DNA from: Mycobacterium heidelbergense
GTDB lineage: Bacteria > Actinomycetota > Actinomycetes > Mycobacteriales > Mycobacteriaceae
Direction: 5' to 3'
Length of the DNA: 64,000 nucleotides
NCBI RefSeq assembly: GCF_010730745.1
Contig: NZ_AP022615.1
Location: 2,294,001 to 2,358,000 of the forward strand
Positions 15,595 through 24,819 of this stretch are shown here, in pieces; within the stretch, counting starts at the first letter, position 1, and each line of letters starts with the position of its first letter. The translations under genes and the position numbers were made by a program. The notes beneath the pieces were generated by a model, which saw only the letters and a list, made by a program, of their open reading frames with translations, did not search any database and was not told the origin of the DNA.

Positions 15595-16845
15595 ATGACC
15601 GCTCGTTTCGACCTCCTCGTCGTCGGCTCCGGATTCTTCGGCCTGACCATTGCCGAGCGCGTGGCTACCCAACTCGGGAAACGCGTGCTCGTCGTCGAAC
15701 GGCGCCCGCACCTCGGTGGCAACGCCTATTCCGAGGCCGAGCCGCAGACCGGCATCGAGGTGCACAAGTACGGCGCCCACCTGTTCCACACTTCCAATAA
15801 GAGGGTCTGGGACTACGTGCGGCGGTTCACCGAGTTCACCGACTACCGCCACCGGGTGTTCGCGATGCACAACGGGCAGGCCTACCAGTTCCCGATGGGG
15901 CTGGGTTTGGTGTCGCAGTTCTTCGGCAAATACTTCACCCCCGACGAAGCTCGGCGGCTCATCGCGGCGCAAGCCGCCGAGATCGACACCGCGGACGCGC
16001 AGAACCTGGAGGAGAAGGCCATCTCCCTGATCGGCCGGCCGCTCTACGAGGCGTTCGTCAAGGGCTACACCGCCAAGCAGTGGCAGACCGACCCCGCTGA
16101 GCTTCCGGCCGCCGTCATCAACAGGCTGCCGGTGCGCTACACCTTCGACAACCGCTACTTCAGCGACACCTACGAGGGCCTGCCGGTCGACGGTTACACG
16201 GCGTGGCTGAAGAAGATGGCCGCCGACGACCGCATCGAGGTCAGGCTGAACACCGACTGGTTCGACGTCCGCGATCACCTGCGCGCGGACAGCCCCGAGG
16301 CCCCCGTCGTATACACCGGGCCGCTGGACCGCTACTTCGACTACGCCGAGGGCCGGCTCGGCTGGCGCACCCTGGACTTCGAGGTGGAAGTGCTGCCCAC
16401 CGGGGATTTTCAGGGCACGCCGGTGATGAACTACAACGATCTCGACGTCCCCTACACCCGCATCCACGAGTTCCGCCACTTTCACACCGAGCGCGACTAC
16501 CCGGCCGACAAGACGGTGATCATGCGGGAGTACTCCCGGTTCGCCGAGGACGACGACGAGCCCTACTATCCGATCAACACCGAGGCCGACCGCGCCCTGT
16601 TGGCCGCCTATCGAGCGAGGGCGAAGTCCGAGACCGCGTCGTCGAAGGTGCTTTTCGGCGGCCGGCTGGGCACCTACCAGTATCTGGATATGCACATGGC
16701 CATTGCCAGCGCGCTCAACATGTACGACAACACCCTCGCGCCGCATCTGCGCGACGGCGCCCCACTAGCCGAAGAGGAAGGCGCGCCCGCATGCGCGCCG
16801 GCGACGATGCAGAGCGAAGCGATGAGGAGGAGTGGCGCTAAATGA
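15595..16845 (+). CDS. glf: UDP-galactopyranose mutase
   Basis: This 416-residue FAD flavoenzyme converts UDP-galactopyranose to UDP-galactofuranose, the donor for the cell-wall galactan. It has an N-terminal Rossmann motif (VVGSGFFGLTIAERVA), the HLGGNAYSE and KYGAHLFHTSN flavin region, and the GGRLGTYQYLDMHMAIASAL C-terminal block. ATG 15595 is the conserved start. The last ~19 residues (ending APATMQSEAMRRSGAK) are encoded by a MIRU-like repeat, making the protein longer than the about 399-residue M. tuberculosis enzyme. The stop overlaps the glfT2 start as ATGA, so the two are coupled. Confidence 0.97.
   Translation: MTARFDLLVVGSGFFGLTIAERVATQLGKRVLVVERRPHLGGNAYSEAEPQTGIEVHKYGAHLFHTSNKRVWDYVRRFTEFTDYRHRVFAMHNGQAYQFPMGLGLVSQFFGKYFTPDEARRLIAAQAAEIDTADAQNLEEKAISLIGRPLYEAFVKGYTAKQWQTDPAELPAAVINRLPVRYTFDNRYFSDTYEGLPVDGYTAWLKKMAADDRIEVRLNTDWFDVRDHLRADSPEAPVVYTGPLDRYFDYAEGRLGWRTLDFEVEVLPTGDFQGTPVMNYNDLDVPYTRIHEFRHFHTERDYPADKTVIMREYSRFAEDDDEPYYPINTEADRALLAAYRARAKSETASSKVLFGGRLGTYQYLDMHMAIASALNMYDNTLAPHLRDGAPLAEEEGAPACAPATMQSEAMRRSGAK
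16788..16842 (+). repeat. MIRU-like unit forming the glf 3' end
   Basis: The unit contains GCGCCGGCGACGATGCAGAG then CGAAGCGATGAGGAGGAG. It matches the units at 28075-28123 and (reverse) 54707-54763. A mini-ORF from ATG 16791 (MRAGDDAERSDEEEWR) ends with TAA at 16839-16841, immediately before the glfT2 ATG, while glf reads through the unit in another frame. Short repeats that bridge the genes of an operon in this way are typical of mycobacterial interspersed repetitive units. Confidence 0.75.
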
Positions 16846-18752
16846 TCGCCGTCAGCCTCCTGTCCCGAATCATCCTGCCCCGTCCGGGCGAACCCCTCGA
16901 CGTGCGCAAGCTCTACCTCGAGGAGTCGACCACCAACGCCCGGCGCGCCCATGCGACGACGCGCACCTCGCTGCAGATCGGCGCGGAGTCCGAGGTGTCG
17001 TTCGCCACCTACTTCAACGCGTTCCCGGCCAGCTACTGGCGACGCTGGACGATATGCACGTCGGTGGTGCTGCGGGTGGAGGTGACCGGGACCGGGCGCG
17101 TCGACGTCTACCGCACCAAGGCCACGGGCGCGCGCATCTTCGTCCAGGGCTGTCAGTTCGCCGGCACCGACGACGAGCCCGCCGTCGTCGAGATCGAGGT
17201 GGGGCTGCAGCCGTTCGAGGACGGCGGCTGGATCTGGTTCGACATCACCACCGACACCGCGGTCACGCTGCGCAGCGGCGGCTGGTATGCGACCGAGCCC
17301 GCCCCGGGCACGGCCAACGTCGCCGTCGGCATCCCGACGTTCAACCGCCCCGCGGACTGCGCCAACGCGTTGGCCGAACTCACCGCGGATCCGTTGGTGG
17401 ACGAGGTGATCGGGGCGGTGATCGTGCCCGACCAAGGCGTCCGCAAGGTGCGTGACCATCCCAACTTCCCCGCCGCCGCGGCCCGGCTGGGCAATCGGCT
17501 GTCCATCCACGACCAGCCCAACCTCGGCGGCTCCGGCGGCTACAGCCGGGTGATGTACGAGGCCCTGAAAAACACCGACTGCCAACAGATCCTGTTCATG
17601 GACGACGACATCCGCATCGAGCCGGACTCGATCCTGCGGGTGTTGGCCATGCACCGCTTCGCCAAGAGCCCGATGCTGGTGGGCGGGCAGATGCTCAACC
17701 TCCAGGAGCCGTCGCACCTGCACATCATGGGCGAGGTGGTGGACCGGTCGAACTTCATGTGGACCGCGGCGCCGCACGCCGAGTACGACCACAATTTCGC
17801 CGAGTACCCGCTGAGCGACACCGAAGACAAGAGCAAGCTGCTGCACCGCCGCATCGACGTCGACTACAACGGCTGGTGGACGTGCATGATCCCGCGGCAG
17901 GTCGCCGAGGAGCTGGGCCAGCCGCTGCCGCTGTTCATCAAGTGGGACGACGCCGACTACGGCCTGCGGGCCGCCGAGCGCGGCTACCCGACGGTGACGC
18001 TGCCCGGCGCGGCGATCTGGCACATGGCCTGGAGCGACAAGGACGACGCCATCGACTGGCAGGCCTACTTCCACCTGCGCAACCGGCTGGTGGTCGCGGC
18101 GATGCACTGGGACGGTGACGTCACCGGCCTGGTCCGCAGCCACCTGAAGGCGACGCTGAAACACCTTGCCTGCCTTGAGTATTCGACGGTCGCGATCCAG
18201 AACAGGGCGATCGACGATTTCCTGGCCGGCCCCGAACACATCTTCTCGATCCTGGAAACCGCGCTGCCCGAAGTGCACCGCATGCGCAAGGACTACCCGG
18301 ACGCCGTCGTGCTCCCGGCGGCCAGCGAACTGCCGGCGCCGCGGCACATGACCAGGGCGATGAAGCCACCGGTGAACCCGCTGTCCGTCGGTTACCGGTT
18401 GATCCGCGGGATCTCGCACAACCTGACCAAGGCCGACCCGGAGGCCCACCTGCGCCCGGAGTACAACGTGCCGACCCAGGACGCGCGCTGGTTCCGGCTG
18501 TGCACGGTCGACGGGGTCACGGTGACGACGGCCGACGGGTGCGGCGTGGTCTACCGGCAGCGCGACCGGCGCAAGATGTTCTCGCTGCTGCTCAAGTCGC
18601 TGCGCCGGCAGCGTCAGCTGCTGAGCCGGTTCGACGAGATGCGCAGGGTGTACCGGGACGCGCTGCCCGTGTTGTCCAGCAAGCAGAAGTGGGAGACGGC
18701 GTTGTTGCCGGCCGCCCGCAACGAGCCTCGCCAAAAGCCCGAGCATGCCTGA
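16842..18752 (+). CDS. glfT2: Galactofuranosyltransferase GlfT2
   Basis: This 636-residue bifunctional UDP-Galf transferase polymerises the galactan with alternating beta-1,5 and beta-1,6 links at the inner membrane. It has an N-terminal beta domain, a GT-A core with VGIPTFNRPADC, the metal-binding DDD at residues 254-256 (LFMDDDIRIEP), the catalytic-region aspartates 369-370 (KWDDADYG) and a WHMAWSDKDDA loop. Helical C-terminal domains follow. Its length matches the known enzyme (637). The ATG overlaps the glf stop. The MIRU-like unit upstream includes GGAGGAG, which may act as its ribosome-binding site. Confidence 0.97.
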   Translation: MIAVSLLSRIILPRPGEPLDVRKLYLEESTTNARRAHATTRTSLQIGAESEVSFATYFNAFPASYWRRWTICTSVVLRVEVTGTGRVDVYRTKATGARIFVQGCQFAGTDDEPAVVEIEVGLQPFEDGGWIWFDITTDTAVTLRSGGWYATEPAPGTANVAVGIPTFNRPADCANALAELTADPLVDEVIGAVIVPDQGVRKVRDHPNFPAAAARLGNRLSIHDQPNLGGSGGYSRVMYEALKNTDCQQILFMDDDIRIEPDSILRVLAMHRFAKSPMLVGGQMLNLQEPSHLHIMGEVVDRSNFMWTAAPHAEYDHNFAEYPLSDTEDKSKLLHRRIDVDYNGWWTCMIPRQVAEELGQPLPLFIKWDDADYGLRAAERGYPTVTLPGAAIWHMAWSDKDDAIDWQAYFHLRNRLVVAAMHWDGDVTGLVRSHLKATLKHLACLEYSTVAIQNRAIDDFLAGPEHIFSILETALPEVHRMRKDYPDAVVLPAASELPAPRHMTRAMKPPVNPLSVGYRLIRGISHNLTKADPEAHLRPEYNVPTQDARWFRLCTVDGVTVTTADGCGVVYRQRDRRKMFSLLLKSLRRQRQLLSRFDEMRRVYRDALPVLSSKQKWETALLPAARNEPRQKPEHA

Positions 18753-19284
18753 AGCCACCACGTCGGAGGCCCCGCGCGGCGAGGTGGCCGCGCTGGTGGC
18801 CGTTCAGGCCGCGCTGGCCGACCGCCCCCGCGCGCTGACCGCGGCGCGGGCGCTGTCCCACTTCGGGGAGCACAGCATCGGCTGGCTGGCCGTGGCGGCG
18901 CTCGGCGCGGTGGTCATGCCGAGGCGTCGCCGCGACTGGCTGGCGGCCGGTGCCGGGGCGTTCGCCGCGCACGCCGCGGCGGTGCTGGTCAAGCGGCTGG
19001 TGCGGCGCCAACGGCCGCATCACCCGGCCGTCGCGGTCAATGTCGGCACACCCAGCCAGCTGAGCTTCCCCTCCGCGCATGCCACCTCCACCACGGCCGC
19101 GGCCATCCTGATGGGCCGGGCCGCCGGGCTGCCCGGGGGAACGGCCGCCGCGGTGCTGGTCCCCCCGATGGCGCTGTCGCGGCTGGTGCTGGGGGTTCAC
19201 TATCCTAGCGACGTCGCCTTCGGCGTGGCGCTCGGCGCCGGGGTCGCCCGCCTTGCACTCTGGCTCGATGGGAAGTCGAGGTAG
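18745..19284 (+). CDS. PAP2-family phosphatase, probable decaprenylphosphoryl-5-phosphoribose phosphatase (Rv3807c-type)
   Basis: The 179-residue membrane protein carries the PAP2 signature: KRLVRRQRP, PSAHATS and SRLVLGVHYPSD. It sits between glfT2 and ubiA and overlaps glfT2 by 8 bp. This context supports the step that dephosphorylates decaprenylphosphoryl-5-phosphoribose made by UbiA, before epimerisation by DprE1/DprE2. The role is known for the family position and is not visible in the sequence alone. Confidence 0.88.
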   Translation: MPEATTSEAPRGEVAALVAVQAALADRPRALTAARALSHFGEHSIGWLAVAALGAVVMPRRRRDWLAAGAGAFAAHAAAVLVKRLVRRQRPHHPAVAVNVGTPSQLSFPSAHATSTTAAAILMGRAAGLPGGTAAAVLVPPMALSRLVLGVHYPSDVAFGVALGAGVARLALWLDGKSR

Positions 19285-19288
19285 GGGC

Positions 19289-20206
19289 ATGGCCGAAATG
19301 AGCGAAGACGTGGTGACCGGGCCCCCGGGGAACCTGATCGTCGGCGTGGTCAAGGCGATGCGCCCGCGCCAATGGGTGAAGAACGTCCTGGTGCTGCTCG
19401 CACCCGTGGCCGCGTTGGGCGGCCCGGTCCACTACAACTACGCCGACGTGCTGATCAAGGTGTCGGTGGCGTTCGTGGTGTTCTGCCTGGCGGCCTCGTC
19501 GGTGTATTTGATCAACGACGCGCGCGATGTCGAGGCCGACCGCGCGCACCCCACCAAGAGGTTCCGCCCGATCGCGGCGGGCGTGGTGCCCGAATGGCTG
19601 GCCTACACGCTGGCGGCGTTGTTGGGGGTCGCCTCGCTGGCCATCGGCTGGTGGCTCACGCCCAATTTGGCGCTGGTGATGGCCGTCTACATCGCCATCC
19701 AGCTGGCCTACTGCTTCGGCCTCAAACACCAAGCGGTGATGGACATTTGCATCGTGTCGTCGGGGTTCCTGATCCGGGCCATCGCCGGGGGTGCGGCGAC
19801 CAATATCCATCTGACGCAATGGTTTTTGCTGATGATGGCGTTCGGGTCGCTGTTCATGGCGGCCGGCAAACGCTATGCCGAGCTGCAGCTGGCCGAGCGC
19901 ACCGGCGCCAAGATCCGCAAGGCCCTGGAGAGCTACACCAGCACCTACCTGCGATTCGTGTGGACGTTGTCGGCCACGGCGCTGGTGGTCTGCTACGGGC
20001 TGTGGGCCTTCGACAAGGAACACGGCGAGGCGAGCTGGTTCGTGGTGTCCATGGTCCCGTTCACGATCGCGATCCTGCGCTACGCGGTCGACGTGGACGG
20101 CGGGCTGGCGGGGGAGCCCGAAGACATCGTGCTGCGCGACCGGGTGTTCCAGCTGCTGGCGCTGGCGTGGATGGTGACAGTTGGGGCCGCCGTTGCCTTC
20201 GGTTAG
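19289..20206 (+). CDS. ubiA: Decaprenyl-phosphate phosphoribosyltransferase
   Basis: This 305-residue UbiA-superfamily prenyltransferase has about nine membrane segments. The two metal/diphosphate motifs are NDARDVEADRAHPTKRFRP (about residues 65-83) and DVDGGLAGEPED near the C-terminus. It transfers 5-phosphoribose from PRPP to decaprenyl phosphate, the first committed step to the arabinan donor DPA. Start ATG 19289 follows GAGGTAGGGG; ATG 19298 (MSEDVV) is the alternative and matches the annotated M. tuberculosis start. Confidence 0.95.
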   Translation: MAEMSEDVVTGPPGNLIVGVVKAMRPRQWVKNVLVLLAPVAALGGPVHYNYADVLIKVSVAFVVFCLAASSVYLINDARDVEADRAHPTKRFRPIAAGVVPEWLAYTLAALLGVASLAIGWWLTPNLALVMAVYIAIQLAYCFGLKHQAVMDICIVSSGFLIRAIAGGAATNIHLTQWFLLMMAFGSLFMAAGKRYAELQLAERTGAKIRKALESYTSTYLRFVWTLSATALVVCYGLWAFDKEHGEASWFVVSMVPFTIAILRYAVDVDGGLAGEPEDIVLRDRVFQLLALAWMVTVGAAVAFG

Positions 20207-20303
20207 CCCCCACCTCAAAGGCCTGTGGGCGCTGAATGGCACTGCGCTGCGCCGACGGCCGGTGGTCAGGCGGGCGGGCTGGCCGCTGTTCCCGTACGCC
20301 ACT

Positions 20304-22184
20304 GTGGTCCGGGTCAGCCTGTGGATCAGCGTGGCGGTGGTCGCGGTGCTCTTCGCCTGGGGGGCATGGCAGCGACGCTGGATCGCCGACGACGGGCTGA
20401 TCGTGCTGCGCACGGTCCGCAACCTGCTGGCCGGCAACGGGCCGGTCTTCAACGAGGGCGAGCGGGTGGAGGCGAACACCTCGACGGCGTGGACCTACCT
20501 GATGTACGTGGGCAGCTGGGTCGGCGGGCCGATGCGCATGGAGTACGTGGCGCTGGCGCTGGCCCTGGTGCTCTCGGTGCTGGGCGTGGCGCTGCTGATG
20601 CTGGGCGCCGGCCGGCTGTACGCGCCCAGCCTGCGGGGACGCAGGGCGATCATGCTGCCCGCCGGGGCGCTGGTCTACGTCGCGTTGCCGCCGGCGCGCG
20701 ACTTCGCCACCTCCGGCCTGGAGAGCGGGCTGACGCTGGCCTACCTGGGATTGCTGTGGTGGATGATGGTGTGCTGGTCGCAGCCGGTGCGGGGGCGTCC
20801 GGACCGCCGGACGTTCACCGGCGCGCTCGCCTTCGTCGCCGGGTTCAGCGTGCTGGTCCGGCCCGACCTGGCGCTGATGGGCGGGCTGGCGCTGATCATG
20901 ATGCTGGTCGCGGCCCGCACCTGGCGGCGCCGCGCGCTGGTGGTGGTGGCCGGCGGATTCCTGCCGGTCGCCTACGAGATCTTCCGGATGGGCTACTACG
21001 GCCTGCTGGTGCCGGGGACCGCGCTGGCCAAGGACGCGGCCGGCGACAAGTGGTCGCAGGGGATGATCTATCTCGCCAACTTCAACGCGCCCTACGCGGT
21101 CTGGATACCGGTGGTGCTGCTGGTGCCGCTGGGGGTGCTCGTGGGGGCGGCCCGTCGCCGCCCGTCGTTCCTTCGGCCCGTGCTGGCGCCCGACTACGGC
21201 CGGCTCGCCCGGGCGGTGCAGAGCCCGCCGGCGGTCGTGGCATTCGTCCTGGTGAGCGGGCTCGTGCAGGGGCTCTACTGGATTCGGCAGGGCGGCGATT
21301 TCATGCACGCGCGGGTGTTGCTGGCGCCGCTCTTTTGTTTGCTGGCCCCGGTGGCCGTCATCCCGGTGGCGATGCCCGACGGCGTGGACTATTCGCGGGA
21401 GACGGGATATTGGGTGGCCGGCGCCGCCGGCCTGCTGTGGTTCGGCGTCGCGGGCTGGTCGCTGTGGGCAGCAAACTCACCCGGCATGGGCGACGACGCC
21501 ACCCACGTCACCTACTCCGGAATCGTCGACGAGCGCCGCTTCTACGCGCAGGCCACCGGGCACGCGCATCCGCTGACCGCCGCCGACTACCTGGATTACC
21601 CGAGGATGGCCGCCGTCTTGACGGCGCTCGACAACACGCCGGACGGGGCGTTGTTGCTGCCGTCCGGCAACTACATTCAGTGGGACCTGGTGCCGATGAT
21701 GCGGCCGCCGCCGGGCCAGCCGAACGGTACGGCACCCCAAAAGCCGCAACACACAGTGTTTTTCACCAACCTCGGCATGGTGGGGATGAACGTCGGGCTG
21801 GACGTCAGGGTGATCGACCAGATCGGCCTGGCAAACCCGCTGGCCCAGCACACCGAGCGGTTGAGGCACGGCCGGATCGGGCACGACAAGAACCTCTTCC
21901 CGGACTGGGTGATCGCCGACGGTCCGTGGGTGAAGGGGTATCCGGGAATTCCGGGCTACCTGGATGCGAACTGGGTCGCCCAGGCGGTGGCCGCCCTGAA
22001 ATGTCCCGAGACCCAGGCGGTGCTGGGCTCGGTGCGCGCCCCAATGACGTTGCATCGCTTCGTCTCCAACGTCCTGCACTCCTATGAATTCACCAAGTAC
22101 CGGATCGATCGTGTCCCGCTCTACGAGCTTGCCAGGTGCGGGCTTCCGGTGCCGGAGCCCGCCCCGCCCCCTCCCCGCGAGTGA
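20304..22184 (+). CDS. aftB: Terminal beta-(1->2) arabinofuranosyltransferase AftB
   Basis: This 626-residue GT-C membrane enzyme uses decaprenyl-phosphoryl-arabinose to add terminal beta-1,2-Araf residues, the sites of mycolylation. It has an N-terminal helix, then RRWIADDGLIVLRTVRNLLA with the catalytic-type aspartates DD in the first periplasmic loop. Ten or so membrane segments follow, with a soluble C-terminal domain from about residue 390. GTG 20304 gives VVRVSLW and a length equal to the M. tuberculosis protein; TTG 20181 or GTG 20262 would add 41 or 14 residues. Confidence 0.94.
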   Translation: MVRVSLWISVAVVAVLFAWGAWQRRWIADDGLIVLRTVRNLLAGNGPVFNEGERVEANTSTAWTYLMYVGSWVGGPMRMEYVALALALVLSVLGVALLMLGAGRLYAPSLRGRRAIMLPAGALVYVALPPARDFATSGLESGLTLAYLGLLWWMMVCWSQPVRGRPDRRTFTGALAFVAGFSVLVRPDLALMGGLALIMMLVAARTWRRRALVVVAGGFLPVAYEIFRMGYYGLLVPGTALAKDAAGDKWSQGMIYLANFNAPYAVWIPVVLLVPLGVLVGAARRRPSFLRPVLAPDYGRLARAVQSPPAVVAFVLVSGLVQGLYWIRQGGDFMHARVLLAPLFCLLAPVAVIPVAMPDGVDYSRETGYWVAGAAGLLWFGVAGWSLWAANSPGMGDDATHVTYSGIVDERRFYAQATGHAHPLTAADYLDYPRMAAVLTALDNTPDGALLLPSGNYIQWDLVPMMRPPPGQPNGTAPQKPQHTVFFTNLGMVGMNVGLDVRVIDQIGLANPLAQHTERLRHGRIGHDKNLFPDWVIADGPWVKGYPGIPGYLDANWVAQAVAALKCPETQAVLGSVRAPMTLHRFVSNVLHSYEFTKYRIDRVPLYELARCGLPVPEPAPPPPRE

Positions 22185-22569
22185 GGCGCTCGGCCGGGAA
22201 ATATTTTTCGCCGGACCCGCGGCCCGCCACCCGCAGGCCGGTCTCGGGTCATTGCCAGCAACTTCACATCTGCGCCCTCACCAGTGAGCGACGACGGTCA
22301 GGCACATGCGGAAACGCTGTTCTCCGCGCCGTCGTCGGGCCGGAAAATCATCGGGAAGGACGGCCGAATGACGGTTTGCCTGACCGGCTCGATGAGAGCG
22401 GATGACCAAAGGTGTGGTTGACTACACGGGCACTGTTGCGCTCGGCGCGGCGACGATGTGGGCCGGGACGGCCCGAGGAGGAGCCGTGCGGTCGGATATG
22501 CGCATGCAGTCCGACCAATCCGGGAATGCGCCGAGGCGCGGAAGTACCCGAAAGGATGAGGAAGCAAGG
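22185..22569. other. 385-bp leader region upstream of fbpA
   Basis: No gene is seen. The stretch starts with a locally AT-rich patch (GAAATATTTTTCG near 22199) and ends with purine-rich sequence (AGGATGAGGAAGCAAGG) that serves as the fbpA ribosome-binding region. Long leaders are usual for antigen 85 genes, which are strongly transcribed, so this probably holds the fbpA promoter. I cannot place -10/-35 elements with confidence. Confidence 0.45.
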
Positions 22570-23592
22570 ATGACGTTAGTCGACAGGTTTCGCGGCGCCG
22601 TGGCTCGCATGCCGCGGCGGCTCGTGGTGGGGGCCGTTGGCGTGGCCCTGCTATCGGGCCTGATCGGCGCCGTGGGGGGCTCGGCGACCGCTGGTGCGTT
22701 CTCGCGCCCCGGTCTGCCGGTGGAGTACCTGCAGGTGCCCTCGGCCGGCATGGGCCGCGATATCAAGGTTCAGTTCCAAAGCGGTGGCGCCAACTCGCCG
22801 GCGCTGTACCTGCTCGACGGTATGCGCGCGCAGGACGACTACAACGGCTGGGACATCAACACCCCGGCGTTCGAGTGGTACTACCAGTCCGGCCTTTCGG
22901 TCGTCATGCCGGTCGGCGGGCAGTCCAGCTTCTACTCCGACTGGTACAAGCCCGCCTGCGGCAAGGCCGGCTGCACCACCTACAAGTGGGAAACCTTCCT
23001 GACCAGCGAGCTGCCGGCGTACCTGCAGAGCAACAAGCAGGTCAAGCCGACCGGCAGCGCCGCCGTCGGCCTGTCGATGGCCGGGTCGTCGGCGCTGATC
23101 CTGGCGGCCTACCACCCCGCCCAGTTCGTCTACGCCGGCTCGCTGTCGGCGCTGCTGGACCCGTCGCAGGGCATGGGGCCGTCGCTGATCGGCCTGGCCA
23201 TGGGCGACGCCGGTGGCTACAAGAAGGACGACATGTGGGGGCCGTCGAGCGACCCGGCGTGGCAGCGCAATGACCCGTCGCTGCAGGTCGGCAAGCTGGT
23301 CGCCAACAACACCCGCATCTGGATCTACTGCGGCAACGGCAAGCCGTCGGACCTGGGTGGGGACAACCTGCCCGCCAAGTTCCTCGAAGGCTTCGTGCGG
23401 ACCAGCAACCTGAAGTTCCAGGACGCGTACAACGGCGCGGGTGGCCACAACGCGGTCTTCAACTTCGACGCCAACGGCACCCACGACTGGCCGTACTGGG
23501 GCGCACAGCTCAACGCGATGAAGGGCGACCTGCAGTCGACGTTGGGTGCGACCCCCAACACCGGCGGCGGTGACACCAGCCAGGGCACCTAA
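22570..23592 (+). CDS. fbpA: Antigen 85A, mycolyltransferase
   Basis: This 340-residue secreted mycolyltransferase moves mycolic acids between trehalose monomycolate molecules and onto arabinogalactan. The signal peptide covers about 42 residues, with the mature start FSRPGLPVEYLQVPS. The nucleophile is Ser169 of the precursor (VGLSMAGSS, Ser126 mature). The catalytic Glu lies in KFLEGFVRTS and His in NGTHDWPYW. The fibronectin-binding region is also recognisable. ATG 22570 follows GAGGAAGCAAGG; upstream in-frame codons would disrupt the signal peptide. Confidence 0.97.
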   Translation: MTLVDRFRGAVARMPRRLVVGAVGVALLSGLIGAVGGSATAGAFSRPGLPVEYLQVPSAGMGRDIKVQFQSGGANSPALYLLDGMRAQDDYNGWDINTPAFEWYYQSGLSVVMPVGGQSSFYSDWYKPACGKAGCTTYKWETFLTSELPAYLQSNKQVKPTGSAAVGLSMAGSSALILAAYHPAQFVYAGSLSALLDPSQGMGPSLIGLAMGDAGGYKKDDMWGPSSDPAWQRNDPSLQVGKLVANNTRIWIYCGNGKPSDLGGDNLPAKFLEGFVRTSNLKFQDAYNGAGGHNAVFNFDANGTHDWPYWGAQLNAMKGDLQSTLGATPNTGGGDTSQGT

Positions 23593-23609
23593 ACCCCTAG
23601 CAACGATCG

Positions 23610-23648
23610 ACGGCGGCGAGCCCCTCGGGTTCGCCGCCGTTGGTTTTC
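23610..23648 (+). terminator. Intrinsic-type terminator after fbpA
   Basis: A 10-bp stem ACGGCGGCGA/TCGCCGCCGT (23610-23619 and 23631-23640) with a partly paired loop is followed by TGGTTTTCT. It lies 17 bp after the fbpA stop, so it probably ends or attenuates the fbpA transcript before fbpD. Confidence 0.8.
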
Positions 23649-23754
23649 TCGGCGGCGCGCGGGTGTGGCCCATTTCACTACCCGCGGTCCGGGCGAGATG
23701 CGGCGCTGGTTAATGTGCACACAGCGACTGGTCCGAAGTCGAGGGAGGGTGGAC

Positions 23755-24657
23755 ATGAGGATCGTGCGGGGTCTGGGGGCGTTTTGCGTTGCCGCGCTGT
23801 CGGCGGGGCTGGTCGGCGTTTTAGGGCCGGCGGCATCCACCGGCACAGCCAGGGCGGCGGGTTACGAAAGCCTGATGGTGCCGTCGGCGGCGATGGGCCG
23901 CGACATCCCGGTGGCCTTCCTGGCCGGCGGTCCGCACGCCGTGTACCTGTTGGATCCCTTCGACGCCGCCCCGGACGTCAGCAACTGGGTCACCGCGGGC
24001 AACGCGATGAACACGCTGGCCGGCAAGGGGATCTCCGTGGTGGCGCCCGCCGGCGGCGCCTACAGCATGTACACCAACTGGGAGCAGGACGGCGGCAAGC
24101 AGTGGGACACCTTCCTGTCCAGCGAGCTGCCCAACTGGCTGGCCGCCAACAAGGGCCTGGCACCCGGCGGCCACGCCGCCGTCGGCGCCTCCCAGGGCGG
24201 CTACGCCGCGATGGCGCTGGCCGCCTTCCATCCCGACCGGTTCGGCTTCGCCGGCTCGCTGTCCGGGTTCCTGTACCCGTCGAACACCACCACCAACGGC
24301 GCGATCCTGGCCGGCCTGCAGCAGTTCGGCGGCGTGGACGGCAACGGGATGTGGGGGGCCCCGCAGCTGGGCCGGTGGAAGTGGCACGACCCCTACGTGC
24401 ACGCCTCGCTGCTGGCGCAGAACAACACCCGGGTGTGGGTCTACAGCCCGACCAACCCGGGCGCCAGCGATCCCGCCGCCATGATCGGCCAGGCGGGCGA
24501 GGCGATGGGCAATAGCCGCATGTTCTATCAGCAGTACCGCAGCGTCGGCGGCCACAACGGCCACTTCGACTTCCCGGGCGGCGGCGACAACGGCTGGGGC
24601 TCGTGGTCGGGGCAGTTGGGGGCCATGTCGGGCGACATCGTCGGAGCCATCCGCTAG
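23755..24657 (+). CDS. fbpD: MPT51/FbpD, antigen 85-like secreted protein
   Basis: The 300-residue exported alpha/beta-hydrolase fold protein is related to antigen 85 (VPSAAMGRDIPVAFLAGGPH, ELPNWLAANKGLAPGGHAAV). A signal peptide ends near ARA (residue 34). MPT51 is regarded as non-catalytic; here Ser146 occupies the nucleophile position (VGASQGGYA), but the antigen 85 His (NGTHDW) and Glu positions are not conserved. It probably binds matrix or glycolipid. ATG 23755 follows GAGGGAGGGTGG; GTG 23749 is an alternative. A terminator separates it from fbpA. Confidence 0.93.
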   Translation: MRIVRGLGAFCVAALSAGLVGVLGPAASTGTARAAGYESLMVPSAAMGRDIPVAFLAGGPHAVYLLDPFDAAPDVSNWVTAGNAMNTLAGKGISVVAPAGGAYSMYTNWEQDGGKQWDTFLSSELPNWLAANKGLAPGGHAAVGASQGGYAAMALAAFHPDRFGFAGSLSGFLYPSNTTTNGAILAGLQQFGGVDGNGMWGAPQLGRWKWHDPYVHASLLAQNNTRVWVYSPTNPGASDPAAMIGQAGEAMGNSRMFYQQYRSVGGHNGHFDFPGGGDNGWGSWSGQLGAMSGDIVGAIR

Positions 24658-24819
24658 GTTCGACGGTCCCGGGGGCGCCGCGCGGCCTGACGTACCGTGT
24701 AGGGGGTGCAGCAGGGGTCGGGAGCGCCGCGTCACATGCAACGCGCGCGGTCCAAGTGCCCGATGCCGCGGCCCGTCGCGATCGCACCGGAAACCCACCG
24801 ACTCTGCTAGCAGGAGAAC

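Noticed and set aside
16674..18761. 695-aa ORF on the - strand opposite glfT2
   Set aside because: Antisense shadow of glfT2 and the end of glf, no recognisable domain.
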